The notes: generated by a model from the sequence alone, not told the origin. Shown: positions 44,392 through 55,712, counted from the stretch's first letter. The stretch is 64,000 bases of DNA from Mactra quadrangularis (GCA_025267735.1 CM046294.1:42531570-42595569), one strand, 5' to 3'. A program made the numbers and translations.

Positions 44392-44444
44392 GACAATAGA
44401 TTATTAAACTCTAATTTTAGACTTAGGAATTGCCTTCTATCGGT

Positions 44445-44556
44445 AGAATATAAAATATCTATTATTCCTGTATTATTTGATTTGTTTAAGCGGTTTGATG
44501 ACTACTGGTTTTGTGACCAGTCAAAATTAAATATATTTTAAATTGTCTGAAAATCT
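44445..44556 (+). pseudogene. C1q exon-1 remnant, copy 2
   Basis: Duplicate of the remnant at 32380-32491, with the same lost start codon and the same truncation at repeat E. Confidence 0.8.
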
Positions 44557-44774
44557 AGGGTGCACCAATCTAACACTTGCTTCTACAGGTTCGTGTGGGA
44601 ACCAATAAAAACAAATTGTGTCGGTAAAACAACTTTAACCTACCTTTCACTGACAGCGTAGCGTTTAAAATCATATACAAAGAAATAGCTAATACCATTG
44701 CCAACGTAAAATACATTTATTAGATTATGCTACAGAGACCTGACAATCTCTTTAAACATATATCTATAGATGCT

Positions 44775-45135
44775 GTCCTATAGGATCTCTTAGGGTCGCT
44801 TCAAGGGTCACGTCGAGATATCCTTTCTGTCGACCAATCAATACGTACAATAAACAGCTTCGTGATTTTGTAATTTCTATTTTGACACCGATGGTTGCTA
44901 GCTAATTTGACGATGGTGTTATTCACAGACTGTGATTGCGCGGCTCTTTTCAAATTGCGTGACGTAGACGATGTCTTAAAGTTACTAAACATAATGATTG
45001 CGTCATGAATATTATAATGAGATGAGGTCACCTGAACGTGACCCTCATAACGAAACAGCCAGCTATAAATTAGCGAGTAGGCGAGTGGGGAATTTTTGAT
45101 CGGGTTTTAATCAGATTGATAGGCCAGAACACCTG
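44775..45135 (-). repeat. Interspersed repeat family D, copy 3
   Basis: Reverse copy, block partner of 32705-33075 (GCGTGACGTAGACGATGT, AAATTAGCGAGTAGGCGAG). Confidence 0.7.
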
Positions 45136-45373
45136 AAGTAAAATAAGCAATACTAAGATGACATGATAAAGGAAAAAAGTTATAAAAACAATGTCAAATA
45201 CTAAGCTCTACAAGTACATGTATATAGCAACTGTAATTGACATTCACTTATCTTACAAAAACATTTGTGTCAGCACAGTTTTGATTATCTTTGAACTTAG
45301 CTTACGACAGTACGTATTTGTAGATATCTTAATTTCTCATTTTTAGTCTGGGCTTGCCTTCTGATGGTACAAT

Positions 45374-47041
45374 ATGTGTTTAAGAGAAATACTGTTTATG
45401 TTTGGTTTAATTTGCCTGAGTGGTTTGGTGACCAGTGAAAATGAAATGGATTTTAAACTGCCTGAGAATTTAAAGTTTGAAATTAATAAATATGTTTCTG
45501 ACATAGTCGGAGAGTTAACTGACAAATATGAAAACAGGATAAAATCACTTGAGCAGCGTATTGCTCTACTGGAATCAACTGTACTTCATCCCCATCAAGA
45601 CAATCAGAATGTGCCTGCAAAGACTGGGCATAACCACAATTGGCAAGAGAGCGCAAAAACTGACCAAAGTGATTCAGTCGTTTCCCATACTCAACCTACA
45701 AGTACTTTCGAATTTGAAAAAAACCAAGTATGGTTAAACGGCATTGACATTCAACCAGACAAACTAAACGCTGCTGACGATTTGACGAATTTCACTAGAG
45801 GCAAAGAAAAAGCACAACTCACGTCCAGAGATCACAAACGTTCATTTAAACATCAGACTGCACCAGGGATTGTCCAGTCAGAGTTTTTATTTCGTAAGTT
45901 ATATTTTACTTTGTTGTCATTTAATTTGTACAATTGAGGGGCATTTTGAGTATGAATTTTGCTACATAGCGCTACGTTCATCTTTTTTCCGGGAGGGGAG
46001 TTATCGCCACTGTTCCTGGAAAGGCTAAATCTCTGGATTTGGCTGTAAACCAACTACTAGGCGCATACTTCTGTCAGTGACTGACTTCTCCCCTACAAGA
46101 TTTAGAATCAGTTCTACGAAGGAGAATGGTCGAAGAAAATTATTTTATGACCAAGGTCACGGAAGAATACCTGGGAATTGAACCTACGATCCCTCGATGA
46201 GTAGACTTTTTCGCATCTGACTGAGCTAGTCGGGTGGGCTAACTCATCTTTATGTCATGTTTGTAAACTGTTAATAACAGTGTTACAATTCATTTTGCTA
46301 TGTAATGCTAGGTAGATAATTTCATTTTTACTGGTTGAGAATTGCCAAAGAGTGCTTGCACGACGCACATTACATGCCTATAATTGCTGTCGTGAAAATA
46401 AAATAAAAACATGTTACAGTGAAAATGATGTGTATTTCTTCTAGTCACTTCTTCGACATTAGGCACAGTGTTACGGAGAGGCGTTGAACACACTATTCAT
46501 TAACGAGCATTGTACTGTGTTCTAACGTTTTTAATCAGAAATAAACACACTAAATTGATTTATGTCTAGCATGGGAATCAAGCCTACAAGTTCGATCTTT
46601 TTATTCAAACGCCCTACCGACTGAACTAACCTAGAGTTCACTTTTGCAGGTGACAGTCGTCAAGTTCAGACCAAAGTTGCATTCTTTGCATCACTAAATA
46701 ATAATCTGCTCAACTTGGGAACAAACCAAGGCATTATATTCGACAATGTGGTCACTAATGTAGGCAATGGCTACAACAGTCGCCATGGTTCTTTCATCGC
46801 ACCTGTTTCTGGAGTTTATGTATTTTGCGTTACACTAGATATGCAATACGAAGTATCATACGGACAACTTCTTGTTAATGGCAATATTTTAGCTTTGTTT
46901 TATGTTCAATACCAGACTACCCAGATGAGTGTTCTTCATCTCCAACAAGGTGATGACGTTTACGTGCGAAATCAAGATTACGGTGGTAGCATTCATGGGA
47001 ACAAATATTCCTCTTTTTCTGGATTTCTGTTGTATCAATAA
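45374..47041 (+). CDS. C1q gene G6: secreted coiled-coil C1q-domain protein
   Basis: Exons 45374-45893 and 46650-47041 (phase 1; TTC|GTAAGT, TTTTGCAG|G) encode 303 residues. Signal peptide to ~22; coiled coil INKYVSDIVGELTDKYENRI with LEQRIALLES; linker; C1q domain with KVAFFASLNNNL, FDNVVTNVGNGYN, HGSFIAPVSGVYVF, HLQQGDDVYV and FSGFLLYQ. A distinctive segment ILALFYVQYQTTQMSV is shared only with G2, defining a second C1q subtype. It is the intact partner of the broken G2. The terminal TAA overlaps AATAAA (47037-47042), a possible poly(A) signal. Confidence 0.92.
46003..46243 (-). mobile_element. SINE S2 in the G6 intron
   Basis: Block partner of 33978-34214, same orientation and insertion point (B-box complement GGGAATTGAACC, A-box complement GACTGAGCTAGTC). 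Confidence 0.8.
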
Positions 47042-47428
47042 ATATTCATAAAAGTACATTCATGTTTCTGATCTATTGTATAACTTTTGGATGTTTGACC
47101 TTTTTAAACTCTAAATACTATCTTTTAATTTGGTTATTGCTGACGAACTCTTGTAGGCTGCTTGTCAGGACATTAGGGTTTGTTTTTCAGTACAAACAAG
47201 AATACAGGTATCAAACAACTTCTCCTGCGAGTTCTACATTTGTAAAAACGTAGATAATAGTTTAAATTTACTAGTTGACATTGTTTTCGATATTCATGAC
47301 TTAAAAGTAAATAAGGAATTGTGTCAGCAAGAATTAGATAACCTATGATCTTCATTTACGTCAGCTTGTACTTGTATATTGTTAAAACTCTCATTTTGGA
47401 CTCCACAATTGTCTATTAACCGTACAAT

Positions 47429-48803
47429 ATGTGCTTAAGAGGAATACTGTTTATGTTTTGTTTGATTTGCTTAAGACGTTTGGTGACAAGTAAAAATGAA
47501 ATGGAATTTAAACTGCCTGAGAATTTGAAGTTTGAAATTAATAAATATGTTTCTGACATAGTTGGACAGTTAACTGACAAATATGAGAATAGGATAAAAT
47601 CGCTCGAACAACGTATTGCTGTACTTGAATCCAATGAACGTCATCCCGATCAAGATAGTCAGAATGGGCCTTCAGTGACTGGACAAAATCACGATGGACA
47701 AGGCAGCGTAATTACTGACCAAGGCGGTGCAGACGATTCCTTTACTCAGGCTGATGAAGCTGTCGAAGTTGGTAACCAACAAAACACCATTGACAAACAA
47801 CCAGACGCGCAAAAAGTTGTTGACGATTTGGCTAGGTCTGGCAAAGAAAACACACAAGACACGTCCAGAGATCGCATTAGTTCATTCAAACATCAGCATG
47901 TACCAGGGATTGCCCAGTCAGAATTTTTATCTCGTAAGTTATTATTTACTAATTTGGTCATTTTATTTATAAAATCCATGCACCTTTTGAGTATGAATTT
48001 TAATTAAAAGCGTTATGCTTATCTTCATTTCAAGCAACAACTTGTAAATCTTACGTCATCCATTGCTGAACAATGCTAATTAAAAGAGTACTGGTTGAGA
48101 AATTTGCCCTAGAATGCTTGATCGACGCACATATTCAATTTATAATTGCTGTCGTCAAAAAAAACCCCAAAACACATGTAATAGTAAAAGTGAAGTTGTG
48201 TGCTTTACGTCACTTTTTGACATTTAGTCACAGGTTGACGGACAGTTCATCAACACACTATTCATACACAAGCATTGAATAGTGTTCTAAAGCTTTTAGT
48301 CAGTATTTTACACACACAATAGGTTTTGCCTAGCATAGATATCCAGCCTACGAGTTCGATCTAAGTAATTAAACGTGCTACCAAAGACCTCACCCACTTT
48401 GTACTTTTCAGGAGATAGTCGCCAAGTTCAGACCAAAGTGGCATTCTTTGCCACACTAACAAATCATCTGATAGACATGGGAGCTAACCAAGACATTATA
48501 TTTGACCATGTGGTCACTAATGTAGGCAATGGCTACAACATCCGTCATGGTTCTTTCATTGCACCTGTTTCTGGAGTTTATGTATTTTGCGTGACACTAA
48601 AGGAGGTTAGTGGTTTACCATACGGTCATATTATTGTAAATGGAAATCTTATAGCTAAAATTGAACTGGCGGCCTCGTCTTCGCAAACGATTGTTATTCA
48701 TCTTCAAGAAGGTGATGACGTTTACGTGCAAAATGCGCATTCCGGAGATGACATTTACGGACACTCGTTTTCCTCGTTTTCTGGGTTTTTGTTGTTTAAT
48801 TAA
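47429..48803 (+). CDS. C1q gene G7: secreted coiled-coil C1q-domain protein
   Basis: Exons 47429-47933 and 48412-48803 (phase 1; CTC|GTAAGT, TTTTCAG|GAGAT) encode 298 residues. The signal peptide is less hydrophobic at its end (CLRRLVTS where others have CLSGLVTS), which may weaken secretion. Coiled coil INKYVSDIVGQLTDKYENRI; Gln/Asp-rich linker; C1q domain with KVAFFATLTNHLIDM, FDHVVTNVGNGYN, FIAPVSGVYVF, HLQEGDDVYVQN and FSGFLLFN. It is the partner of G3, with both copies intact. AATAAA at 48814-48819 follows the stop. Confidence 0.91.
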
Positions 48804-48819
48804 TCAGTTGATAAATAAA

Positions 48820-49094
48820 ATAATTAATGAATTCTAGCATCTTTGTTTGCTTTTTATACGTGCATTTTATTTACTATTTAACATATATTTTATGCTGCAG
48901 ACGACTATTGTTTTATCTTTTCTATTATCGGACATTGTGCAGCACACCTTTAACCTTCGACATAAACCTGACAACTTGTCCTTGAGGAAGAATAAATATT
49001 GAATTTTCATGAAATGGTAAAAACTGTCGTGGTCGGGAGCGAACCTATGAATTCTGGTACCATATCAGTAGTCCAGTAATAGAAACACTCAGTA
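48820..49094. other. G7 3' flank
   Basis: Non-coding, duplicate of the G3 3' flank. Confidence 0.45.
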
Positions 49095-49300
49095 GCCCAG
49101 CTAGCTCAGTTGGTAGCACGCAAGTAAACTAATCGAGTGGTCGAAGGTTCGTTTCTCTGGTGGGTCATGCTTTTGTGGACTTTAGTCATGACATGATTTC
49201 TACAGGCATTCTCCCTCCAACCACTGATTCTTAATCATGTAGGGCAGTTGTCAGTCACTGACGGAAGTATGTGTCTAGCAACTGGTTGAAAGCTATATTA
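49095..49300 (+). mobile_element. SINE S2, 3'-truncated (block partner of 37045)
   Basis: Head GCTAGCTCAGTTGGTAGC and body ending GCAACTGGTTGAAAGC, directly followed by a second S2. Confidence 0.75.
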
Positions 49301-49302
49301 AA

Positions 49303-49610
49303 AGCCGCCCGGTTAGCTCTGTTGGTAGCACGCAAGTCTACTGATCGAAGGGTCGTGGGTTCGATTCCCTGGCGGGGCATACTTTCGTGGAACTTGGTCA
49401 TGGAATTATTTAGGCGGCCATTCTCCCTTCTACCAATGATGTTTGATTATATAGGACAGTTGTCAGTCACTGACGAAAGTATGCGTTTAGTAGTTTGTTA
49501 ACAGCTAAATCCAGATATTTAGCCTTTCCATGAGGAGTGAGTAGGTTGACTGACCGCCGTTATATGACCTATACAATATGTTCCTACGGCGTTTAACTAA
49601 CCAACCAACC
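49303..49610 (+). mobile_element. SINE S2, complete
   Basis: Head GCCCGGTTAGCTCTGTTGG, B box GGTTCGATTCCCTGG, body GACGAAAGTATGCG, tail GACCGCCGTTATATGACC … CTACGGCGTTTAAC and CAAC/CAAA repeats. Extra tail-only copies follow at 49660-49730 and 49775-49850. Confidence 0.85.
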
Positions 49611-49850
49611 AAACAAACAAAGAAAAAACGAACAATCTACATTCAGAGATTTATCCTTTTCAGGAACGGTGTGTTGGTTGACTGACCGCCGTTAAATGAC
49701 CTATACAGTGTGTTGCTACGGCGTTAAGCCATCCATACAAACACACAAACTATATCCACAGATTCAGCCTTTTCAGGAACGGTGTGTTGGTCGACTGACT
49801 GTCGTGATATGACCTATACAATGTGTTGTTACGGCGTTAAACACAGCATA

Positions 49851-50249
49851 AAAGAAAACACCCAACTCTAGAGCAAGTAAATCAAGTGAATATATGTTAT
49901 ACATTATTTGAGTTACCTCCCTTACAACAATTATGTTCTAAGATTCGTTATTGTGTGATAACAAGCAATTGTGGTTTTTGAGTGTTATTAAACAAATAAG
50001 CCTGATATTGATAAGTATTGAACGGACACACAGTTACTTTACGTTTGAAATCGTAACAAGTTCGTTTATACTCGTCATTTATTTAAACGGACCAAGATAT
50101 TGTTTTTTTAATTATTCAAATAATCATTATTACCCTTTTTACAAAGTTGGCGTTGTTTTAGCTCACATTTAAGATTTATGTAAACTTCCGAGTATGCATG
50201 TATTGAGTGTCGGATAAATTCTTATTAACTACCAACTCTTAGTATTGTT
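49851..50249. other. Intergenic, block-homologous
   Basis: Matches 37630-38000; no gene seen. Confidence 0.45.
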
Positions 50250-50484
50250 CGTTTTTTCTAAACTGTCAAAACATGAATAATTTCACGGTGAATGCATTTG
50301 TTGAAATTATTGTCGTAATACACCCATGAGTTCCCGAAAGTGTGTATTATGATCGAGTACAGCTTCTTATGCCGTATGATAAGTTTTAGTGAAGATATTT
50401 TTAATAAAGTTTAGGCCGCCAGTACAAATAAATTGCATTCAGTCACTGTGAAATTATTCAAGCTTTGACAGTTGAGAAAAAACG
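50250..50484. mobile_element. MITE, TTTTCTCAACTGTC family, copy 3
   Basis: The ends CGTTTTTTCTAAACTGTC and GACAGTTGAGAAAAAACG are inverted; the outer bases TATTG and CAATA may extend the TIR. The homologous site in block copy 1 (37991-38045) is empty. Confidence 0.87.
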
Positions 50485-50699
50485 GTCAATAGTCTTGTGA
50501 ACAATAGCTTATAATGTAAACAAACCTAAATTGTGTATACAAACAATAAATGTGTTAGATATTATACCTAATTGTTGCCGACACGAACCAAATTATGGTA
50601 TGCCAGGGCCGAGCCAACGCCATATATTTGTGTAGCAATAGGTTATGTAAAACAGTCAAGGCGTTGCATAAATAGCATTGCAAATAACCAAATTCATAA

Positions 50700-51147
50700 T
50701 ATAAGCGTTATAAGTGTCATTAACTACAATTGTGGCGTTCAATAGAATGCACCAACTCATTTATCGTGATTTATGCTGTTGACTATTTTAGCCGACACTG
50801 TGTGTCATAGATAACGAAATGGAAAAATAATATAGGTCATTTATCAAAAGCAAAAACTGTCGATTATCTAAGACAGAAAAGGCGTGCCCCATATTACAAT
50901 AAATACATCAAGAGTTATGGCAGTCATTATATAAGACAGTTACGGCGTTCCATATATAAATCCGTGTATACATATCACTCTACAGTATTATCAGTCGAAA
51001 TGACAGGAGGTTATATAAACTGTCTATTATTTGAGAAAGTCACGGCGTTCCATAGATTACACTGAATGTATCACAAAACATCGACTATCTAAAGTTAAAA
51101 TTGTTGCTTGTTTAGGAACGTGATTGCGTTCCGTAGATAGCAATACG
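50700..51147 (+). repeat. Degenerate ~75-bp tandem repeat, copy in block 2
   Basis: Units marked by GGCGTTCCATAGATTACACT and variants, matching 38262-38705. The block homology ends at its right edge. Confidence 0.7.
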
Positions 51148-51766
51148 TAAAGAATGTTGTGTGACGTCATTTTTGTTGGCAATACACGATGGAAAATCTC
51201 GGTGGTAAGTGTCAACCAAAATTATTCGTGTGTCCATGTTGAGTATTACTGTTCTGTGTCATGGCATTCCAATATAGCAAGTTGTCTGTAAAATAAAATC
51301 ATTAGATTAAAGTCAGATAATGCCATCGCGTATTCTTTGCTTTAATCCATTACTAGCTTTGACCTGGCGAAAAATGAAAGGTTTGGTCACTTTAATACAA
51401 TAGGGCATTCATAAAATACTCTCATTTTGTCATTTTTAGTGATAATTTGTATGCAAATTGTTCAGAGTGTTTTTAAGGTAATATTTCGCGAGAAAAGGCC
51501 GTTTAAGCCAAAATCCTGATCACTATGGAGTTGGAGTTGTTCAAATCTGCCTTAATCAATTTTGGCTCCGTTTTAACCCCCGATTTCACTTAGGACAGTA
51601 GTATTTCCCAAAAATGATGACGAATGGGCTGTTACCTTTTAGAGCTTGAAGACATGCTATCATATCACCACATAACATTACACGTTGTTTTGTCTGCGCC
51701 CAGTGACACCAATTTTTTCTGGCATTTAAAAGGTGCAAAAATGTGTAAAAACTATTTTCTATTCTC
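51148..51766. other. Intergenic, no gene seen
   Basis: Unique sequence after the end of the duplicated block. The phrase ATGGAAAATCTCGGTG|GTAAGT near 51190 looks like a tiny start exon with a donor, but nothing supports it further. Confidence 0.35.
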
Positions 51767-52055
51767 TATGGTGGCTGATTTATGCCATGTCGTATTTTCG
51801 TTTCTTCGCCGCGAAGAAACGAAAAAACGAAGAAACGAACACACGACAAAATAAATACAACAATACGACAGATAAAATGTGTCGTGTTTTCGCCTTACAT
51901 CTGTCGTAGTTTCGTCTTTTTGTTTCTTCGTGGCGAAGAAACGAAAAAACGAAGAAACGACAAACTATGGATTTGTCTTGTCTTCGTGTTTTCGTTATTT
52001 CGTTTCTTCGCGGCAAAGAAACGAAAATATGACATGGCATAAACCAGCCACCATA
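51767..52055. mobile_element. MITE with ~55-bp TIRs rich in CGAAGAAACG
   Basis: Left TATGGTGGCTGATTTATGCC … TTTCGTTTCTTCGCCGCG is inverted on the right as CGCGGCAAAGAAACG … GGCATAAACCAGCCACCATA. The interior repeats GAAGAAACGAAAAAACG, itself partly palindromic. Similar open frames on both strands (51780-52042) arise from this symmetry. Confidence 0.88.
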
Positions 52056-52192
52056 ATTTTCTGTTAGTAGGTAATAACCCGCTTCAATGATGCTTTATGG
52101 TACCTTGTTACACTCATTGAAATTATGGATCACGTGACAATGTTATATGATAGTTATCAACTTCAAAATATAAACACAAAAACAATACTCAC

Positions 52193-53847
52193 ACAGCTGT
52201 TGAACAAGTTTTACGGAACCATTTGATCCTGTGCTAGTTTCTTGTCTAGCTGGCTCCCGTCTCATAAACTGGTTACTTCTTTGATTCGGTAAATGGTTAT
52301 AGGATTCCTGGTACCAGTTCTTGTCGGAGTACCTTTGTGTTGAATCAGACCATGAACTTCCTGTGGAATGTGATCTGTCGACTTGCCAATGTTGACCTGG
52401 CGGCGTCTGTGCGCTTGGTGTTGTTGTGTGATACGTCATCGGTTTTTGGGTAGTCGTAATTTGGTACGTTTCTGGTGACCTCACAGTATTTTTGGGTGTA
52501 TGAAAATTTGTATGACTTTGGAATTGATTATTCCCGGAGGGAGCATTTTGCATTTTATAATCAAATGGCTGATAGATTGGCGTAGTAGGGACTTTGACCG
52601 CTGAATAACTTTGATATTTAGTATTTGTTGAATGCATCTTTTGCCTGGATGCATCAAATGACTGGTAGCTTGGCGTAGTGGGTGCTTGCACTGTTTTATA
52701 ACGTTGGAATTCGGTATTCGCTGAAGGCATATTTTGCCTGTGTAAATCAAACGGCTGACTGCTTGGCGTTGAAGGGCCTTTGATCGCTCTGAAACTTTGA
52801 TATTGAGTATTCGCTATGGGCATATTTTGTCTGTATGTATCAAATGGCTGGCTGCTTGGCGTAGTAGGACCTTTGACCGCTGTGTAACTTTGGTAATGAG
52901 TATCCACGACAGGCATGTTTTGCTTGGATGTATCATACGGCTGGTAGCTTGGGGTGGTAGGAATATGGACTGGATTATAATTTTGGAATTGGGTATTTGG
53001 TGAGGGCATAGTTAGCCTAAATGAACCAAATGCCTGATAATTTGGTCTGGTAGGTAAATGGACCGTAGTTGGCGGTGCTAGTGTGGTAGTTGTTCGTGTT
53101 GCCATTAATCTGTTATAATGTTGCCAATAAGTGGCTGAATCTGAAAATAAAAAAATAATTATAATTCATAAACAAATCAAAAGTAGTATACATCAATTTG
53201 TCCGTCCGTACGTCCGTCCTTCTGTCGGTCTGTCAATTCGTTCGTTAGTCCGTTCATTCGTTTGTTCGTTCGTTCATTTGTTTGTGTATGTTCTTTCGTT
53301 TAATTGTCGTTCTTTATAATTAAGTTAGATATTTTAGCATTCCGAGTCAATTAAAAGCAGATAGTTTATACCACAAAAAGCGTCTGGGATGCACCAGTAT
53401 CAGATTACAATCCTATATAAAGAACTACTTTTATGTATATGTGCATAATTATGTAGGGTTATGTAGTTCTATGATAATTAACTAAGCAATCACAGTGAAG
53501 ATGTGAGAAAAGATAAAGGTTGTAAGTTTCATTCATGTATATTTTGTAATATTTTACCGTGTGAATTAAATTGCCGAAAAAGACTTTTACATAAGTTCAT
53601 TACATAAACATAAGCCGAATGTGAGACTGACGGAGGCTAATGTAGTTTAGAATAAATGTGGCATTATATTTCAATTACAGTATAGTTCACGTAATGAATA
53701 ATGAAACAAACTTACAAAAATCAGATAACAGTTTTGATAGCTGTCCTGCATCATTGCCTGTGTTAGTAGGTTGTGTCATACCAAAATTGTTGCTGTGTTG
53801 TTGAAACGGCGTTACATAAGCATTTCCCCAAGCTGGCATACCATCTG
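52193..53847 (-). CDS. Two exons of a repetitive Pro/Thr/Gln/Tyr-rich protein (ends not found)
   Basis: On the minus strand, exon 53716-53847 (acceptor TTTTTTAG|CA, donor T|GTAAGT) reads DGMPAWGNAYVTPF … SKLLSDF. It splices in phase 1 to exon 52193-53140 (acceptor TATTTTCAG|A, donor T|GTGAGT), reading through SATYWQHYNRLM. Both exons are phase 1-1 and divisible by three. Residues 15-200 after the internal Met at 53105 are six 31-residue repeats of the type V-x-x-P-T-T-P-S-Y-Q-P-F-D … RQNMP … TQYQSY-x-A (DNA 52506-53063). A Thr/Ser/Pro-rich stretch follows. If the last donor is ignored, the frame runs to a stop at 52143. No conserved domain is recognised. Low-complexity Tyr/Gln/Pro repeats occur in extracellular matrix, shell or adhesive proteins, but that is only an analogy. 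First and last exons were not identified. Confidence 0.75.
53195..53310 (+). repeat. TCCG/TTCG-type tetranucleotide repeat in intron
   Basis: Imperfect GTCCGTCCGTACGTCCGTCC passing into TTCGTTCG and TTTGTTCG runs, within the intron of the minus-strand gene. Confidence 0.75.
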
Positions 53848-54625
53848 CTAAAAAAACAAATATCATATTTGAATGTACTAGCGATCGCTAGTCTCATACG
53901 TGTATGCGTAGGCGTGTTGACTGCTTTTATGTAATGACGACAAGTTTCGTAAATGCATTTTTTATTCCAATAGAGTTAAACCTTAGATATGGATAAATGC
54001 TTTTTAAGGAAGTTAGTTTAATTAAGTTTATACTAATTTTTTTGGCTCGACTGTGAAACATGATCTTACCATTTAGGATAATCCCGTTCGAGTCCTCATT
54101 AAGTTTCTTGCTTAAGGCAACAATAGGACAAGTTTCTGACGGGATTCGAACCAACGCAAAACTCTATTCAAATACTGATTACCCGTCCAACGACGTTACA
54201 ACTCAGCCACGCTCTCTCAAAATGAATTTTGTAAGTCAATATTTACTTTAGTAAGTACGAGGGATGATCCAAAATAACGTGGACTTTTAATACTGCTCTT
54301 ACAATTTTAACAATATTTTTTAAAAACTTATATGGTTGTAAATCGGAACATTAAATGAATCAAATAAGGCAATAAAATTACAAATATTTATAATCATAAG
54401 ACCGCACCATGCGTGTTCATAACCAAGGTAACGCCGATACGGCGCGCGCCGTTATAATCACTATGTTTGTGAAACATATTGTAATGTTTCTCAGAAAATA
54501 ATGAAACAAATAACGCGAAACTTCACCAACTGACGTGTAGGTGTATACATGACGTCATGTCCAAATTTGACTTCATTTGATCAAGGCGTTATGGAGAAAA
54601 TAACATACATAACACGATTTCACCA
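53848..54625. other. Intergenic or intronic, with a tRNA-like SINE relic
   Basis: 54068-54228 read in reverse resembles a tRNA head with a long variable arm: GAGCGTGGCTGAGTTGTAAC and B box GGTTCGAATCCCGTC. It differs from S1 and S2. Near 54257, TACGAGGGATGATCCAAAAT resembles a mariner end without a visible partner. Confidence 0.4.
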
Positions 54626-54963
54626 ATGCAACGAACAGTTAGTGATGAGGGAACATCGATACACTCTTGGTTACAGTCGCAGCATCGGATTCAAAGTACT
54701 GATGAGACTGTGCTACTAAAATATTCTGTTTTAGAAACAAAATCATTATCTCGGACTTCAATTATAATGATAAAGCCGAAGATATCCGCATGAGCGTTTG
54801 CAGTATTTTTGAATCGGAATGGCTTGGTTTTGTTCATAAGGATAAATTATTGAAACTTTTGATTGATAATTCAGCCTGGTACAGTGAAAGGACACCGTCT
54901 AGTGAAATGTTTACTAAAAAATTACTTGAATGTGATTCTTCCGTGGACCCATCAGAAAACTGA
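54626..54963 (+). pseudogene. Decayed ORF, unknown protein, one frameshift
   Basis: An open frame from ATG 54626 (MQRTVSDEGTSIHSWLQSQH …) runs ~55 residues. A second frame, open from ~54722, continues with protein-like content (DKAEDIRMSVCSIFESEWLG … DNSAWYSERTPSSEMF) to TGA at 54961-54963. The two overlap at 54722-54790 and are offset by one base, as expected from a single indel. Alternatively the second frame is an exon after the acceptor CTGTTTTAG at 54734. The family is not recognised. Confidence 0.4.
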
Positions 54964-55117
54964 GACAGGGTTGGGTTTATGTTAATCATACATACTATCA
55001 ACCATAACATCGTTCCCTCCTACAAACACAGCGTCCAAATACCCCTGTAACAAAAACATATCAGATTAGAAAAAGGAGACAAAATTAAAGATGAAAACTA
55101 TCGCCGAATAACTGACT

Positions 55118-55373
55118 TTTTTTAATTGGATTTAACGCTGTTTCAACACATTTTAGGTCATTTTACGGCGTCCAGCGCACCCAACCTAGCTTTCCTGGAC
55201 CATTGTCTATAACCAGTACTCACCTACCCTTCCACAAGGCCGGAAACTTCTCCATATTATCTAATCAATGGAGGACAATTGTCATTATAGTCTAATTTTC
55301 ATAGAAGGGTATAACCTTCTCGGGTGGGATTCGAACCCATTCCCCCATCGGGACGCGAGATTCCGAATCCCGA
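55118..55373 (-). mobile_element. SINE S1, 5'-truncated, 13-bp TSD
   Basis: Reverse copy with B-box complement GGTGGGATTCGAACCC but lacking the A-box half of the head. Perfect 13-bp duplications CGAATAACTGACT at 55105-55117 and 55374-55386 show 5' truncation during insertion. Confidence 0.9.
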
Positions 55374-55579
55374 CGAATAACTGACTGATATGTTAATTAT
55401 AAAATTTCAGAATAAATTCAGACGATTTATAATTTGACAAATGCTTGTTTTTATATGAAATATTTCATATTTTATCAATGAATAAAAAAGAGCTATCTGA
55501 AATTTTCAAAAATCAACATTAATAAATTAATCAACTTAAGATTCAATATATGCTGCATGAATAAGCCTTAATATAGTCC

Positions 55580-55712
55580 ATTTTTTCTCAACTGTCAAAG
55601 TTTGAATAATTTCACGGTAAATGAATACACACTATCTCAATATCACGAGTGTTAGACAAAGAGCACGAAGTCACCGCGAAATTATTCATGTTTTGACAGT
55701 TGAGAAAAAAAC
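55580..55712. mobile_element. MITE, TTTTCTCAACTGTC family, short copy
   Basis: 133 bp with intact ends (TTTTTTCTCAACTGTCAAAG and TTTGACAGTTGAGAAAAAA) and most of the interior missing. Confidence 0.85.

Larger units (their letters stand above)
41661..51147 (+). repeat. ~9.5-kb C1q gene block, copy 2
   Basis: Collinear with 29634-38705 (G5, remnant, G6, G7, S2 pair, degenerate minisatellite). It differs by an extra MITE (50250-50484) and additional S2 tail pieces (49610-49850). The alignment ends at GATAGCAATACG, and no G4 equivalent follows. Confidence 0.88.

Noticed and set aside
51780..52042. Near-identical 86-residue frames on opposite strands
   Set aside because: Produced by the palindromic structure of the MITE at 51767-52055.
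54257..54600. Possible mariner element
   Set aside because: A mariner-like end is visible once, but no matching opposite end or recognisable transposase motif was found.
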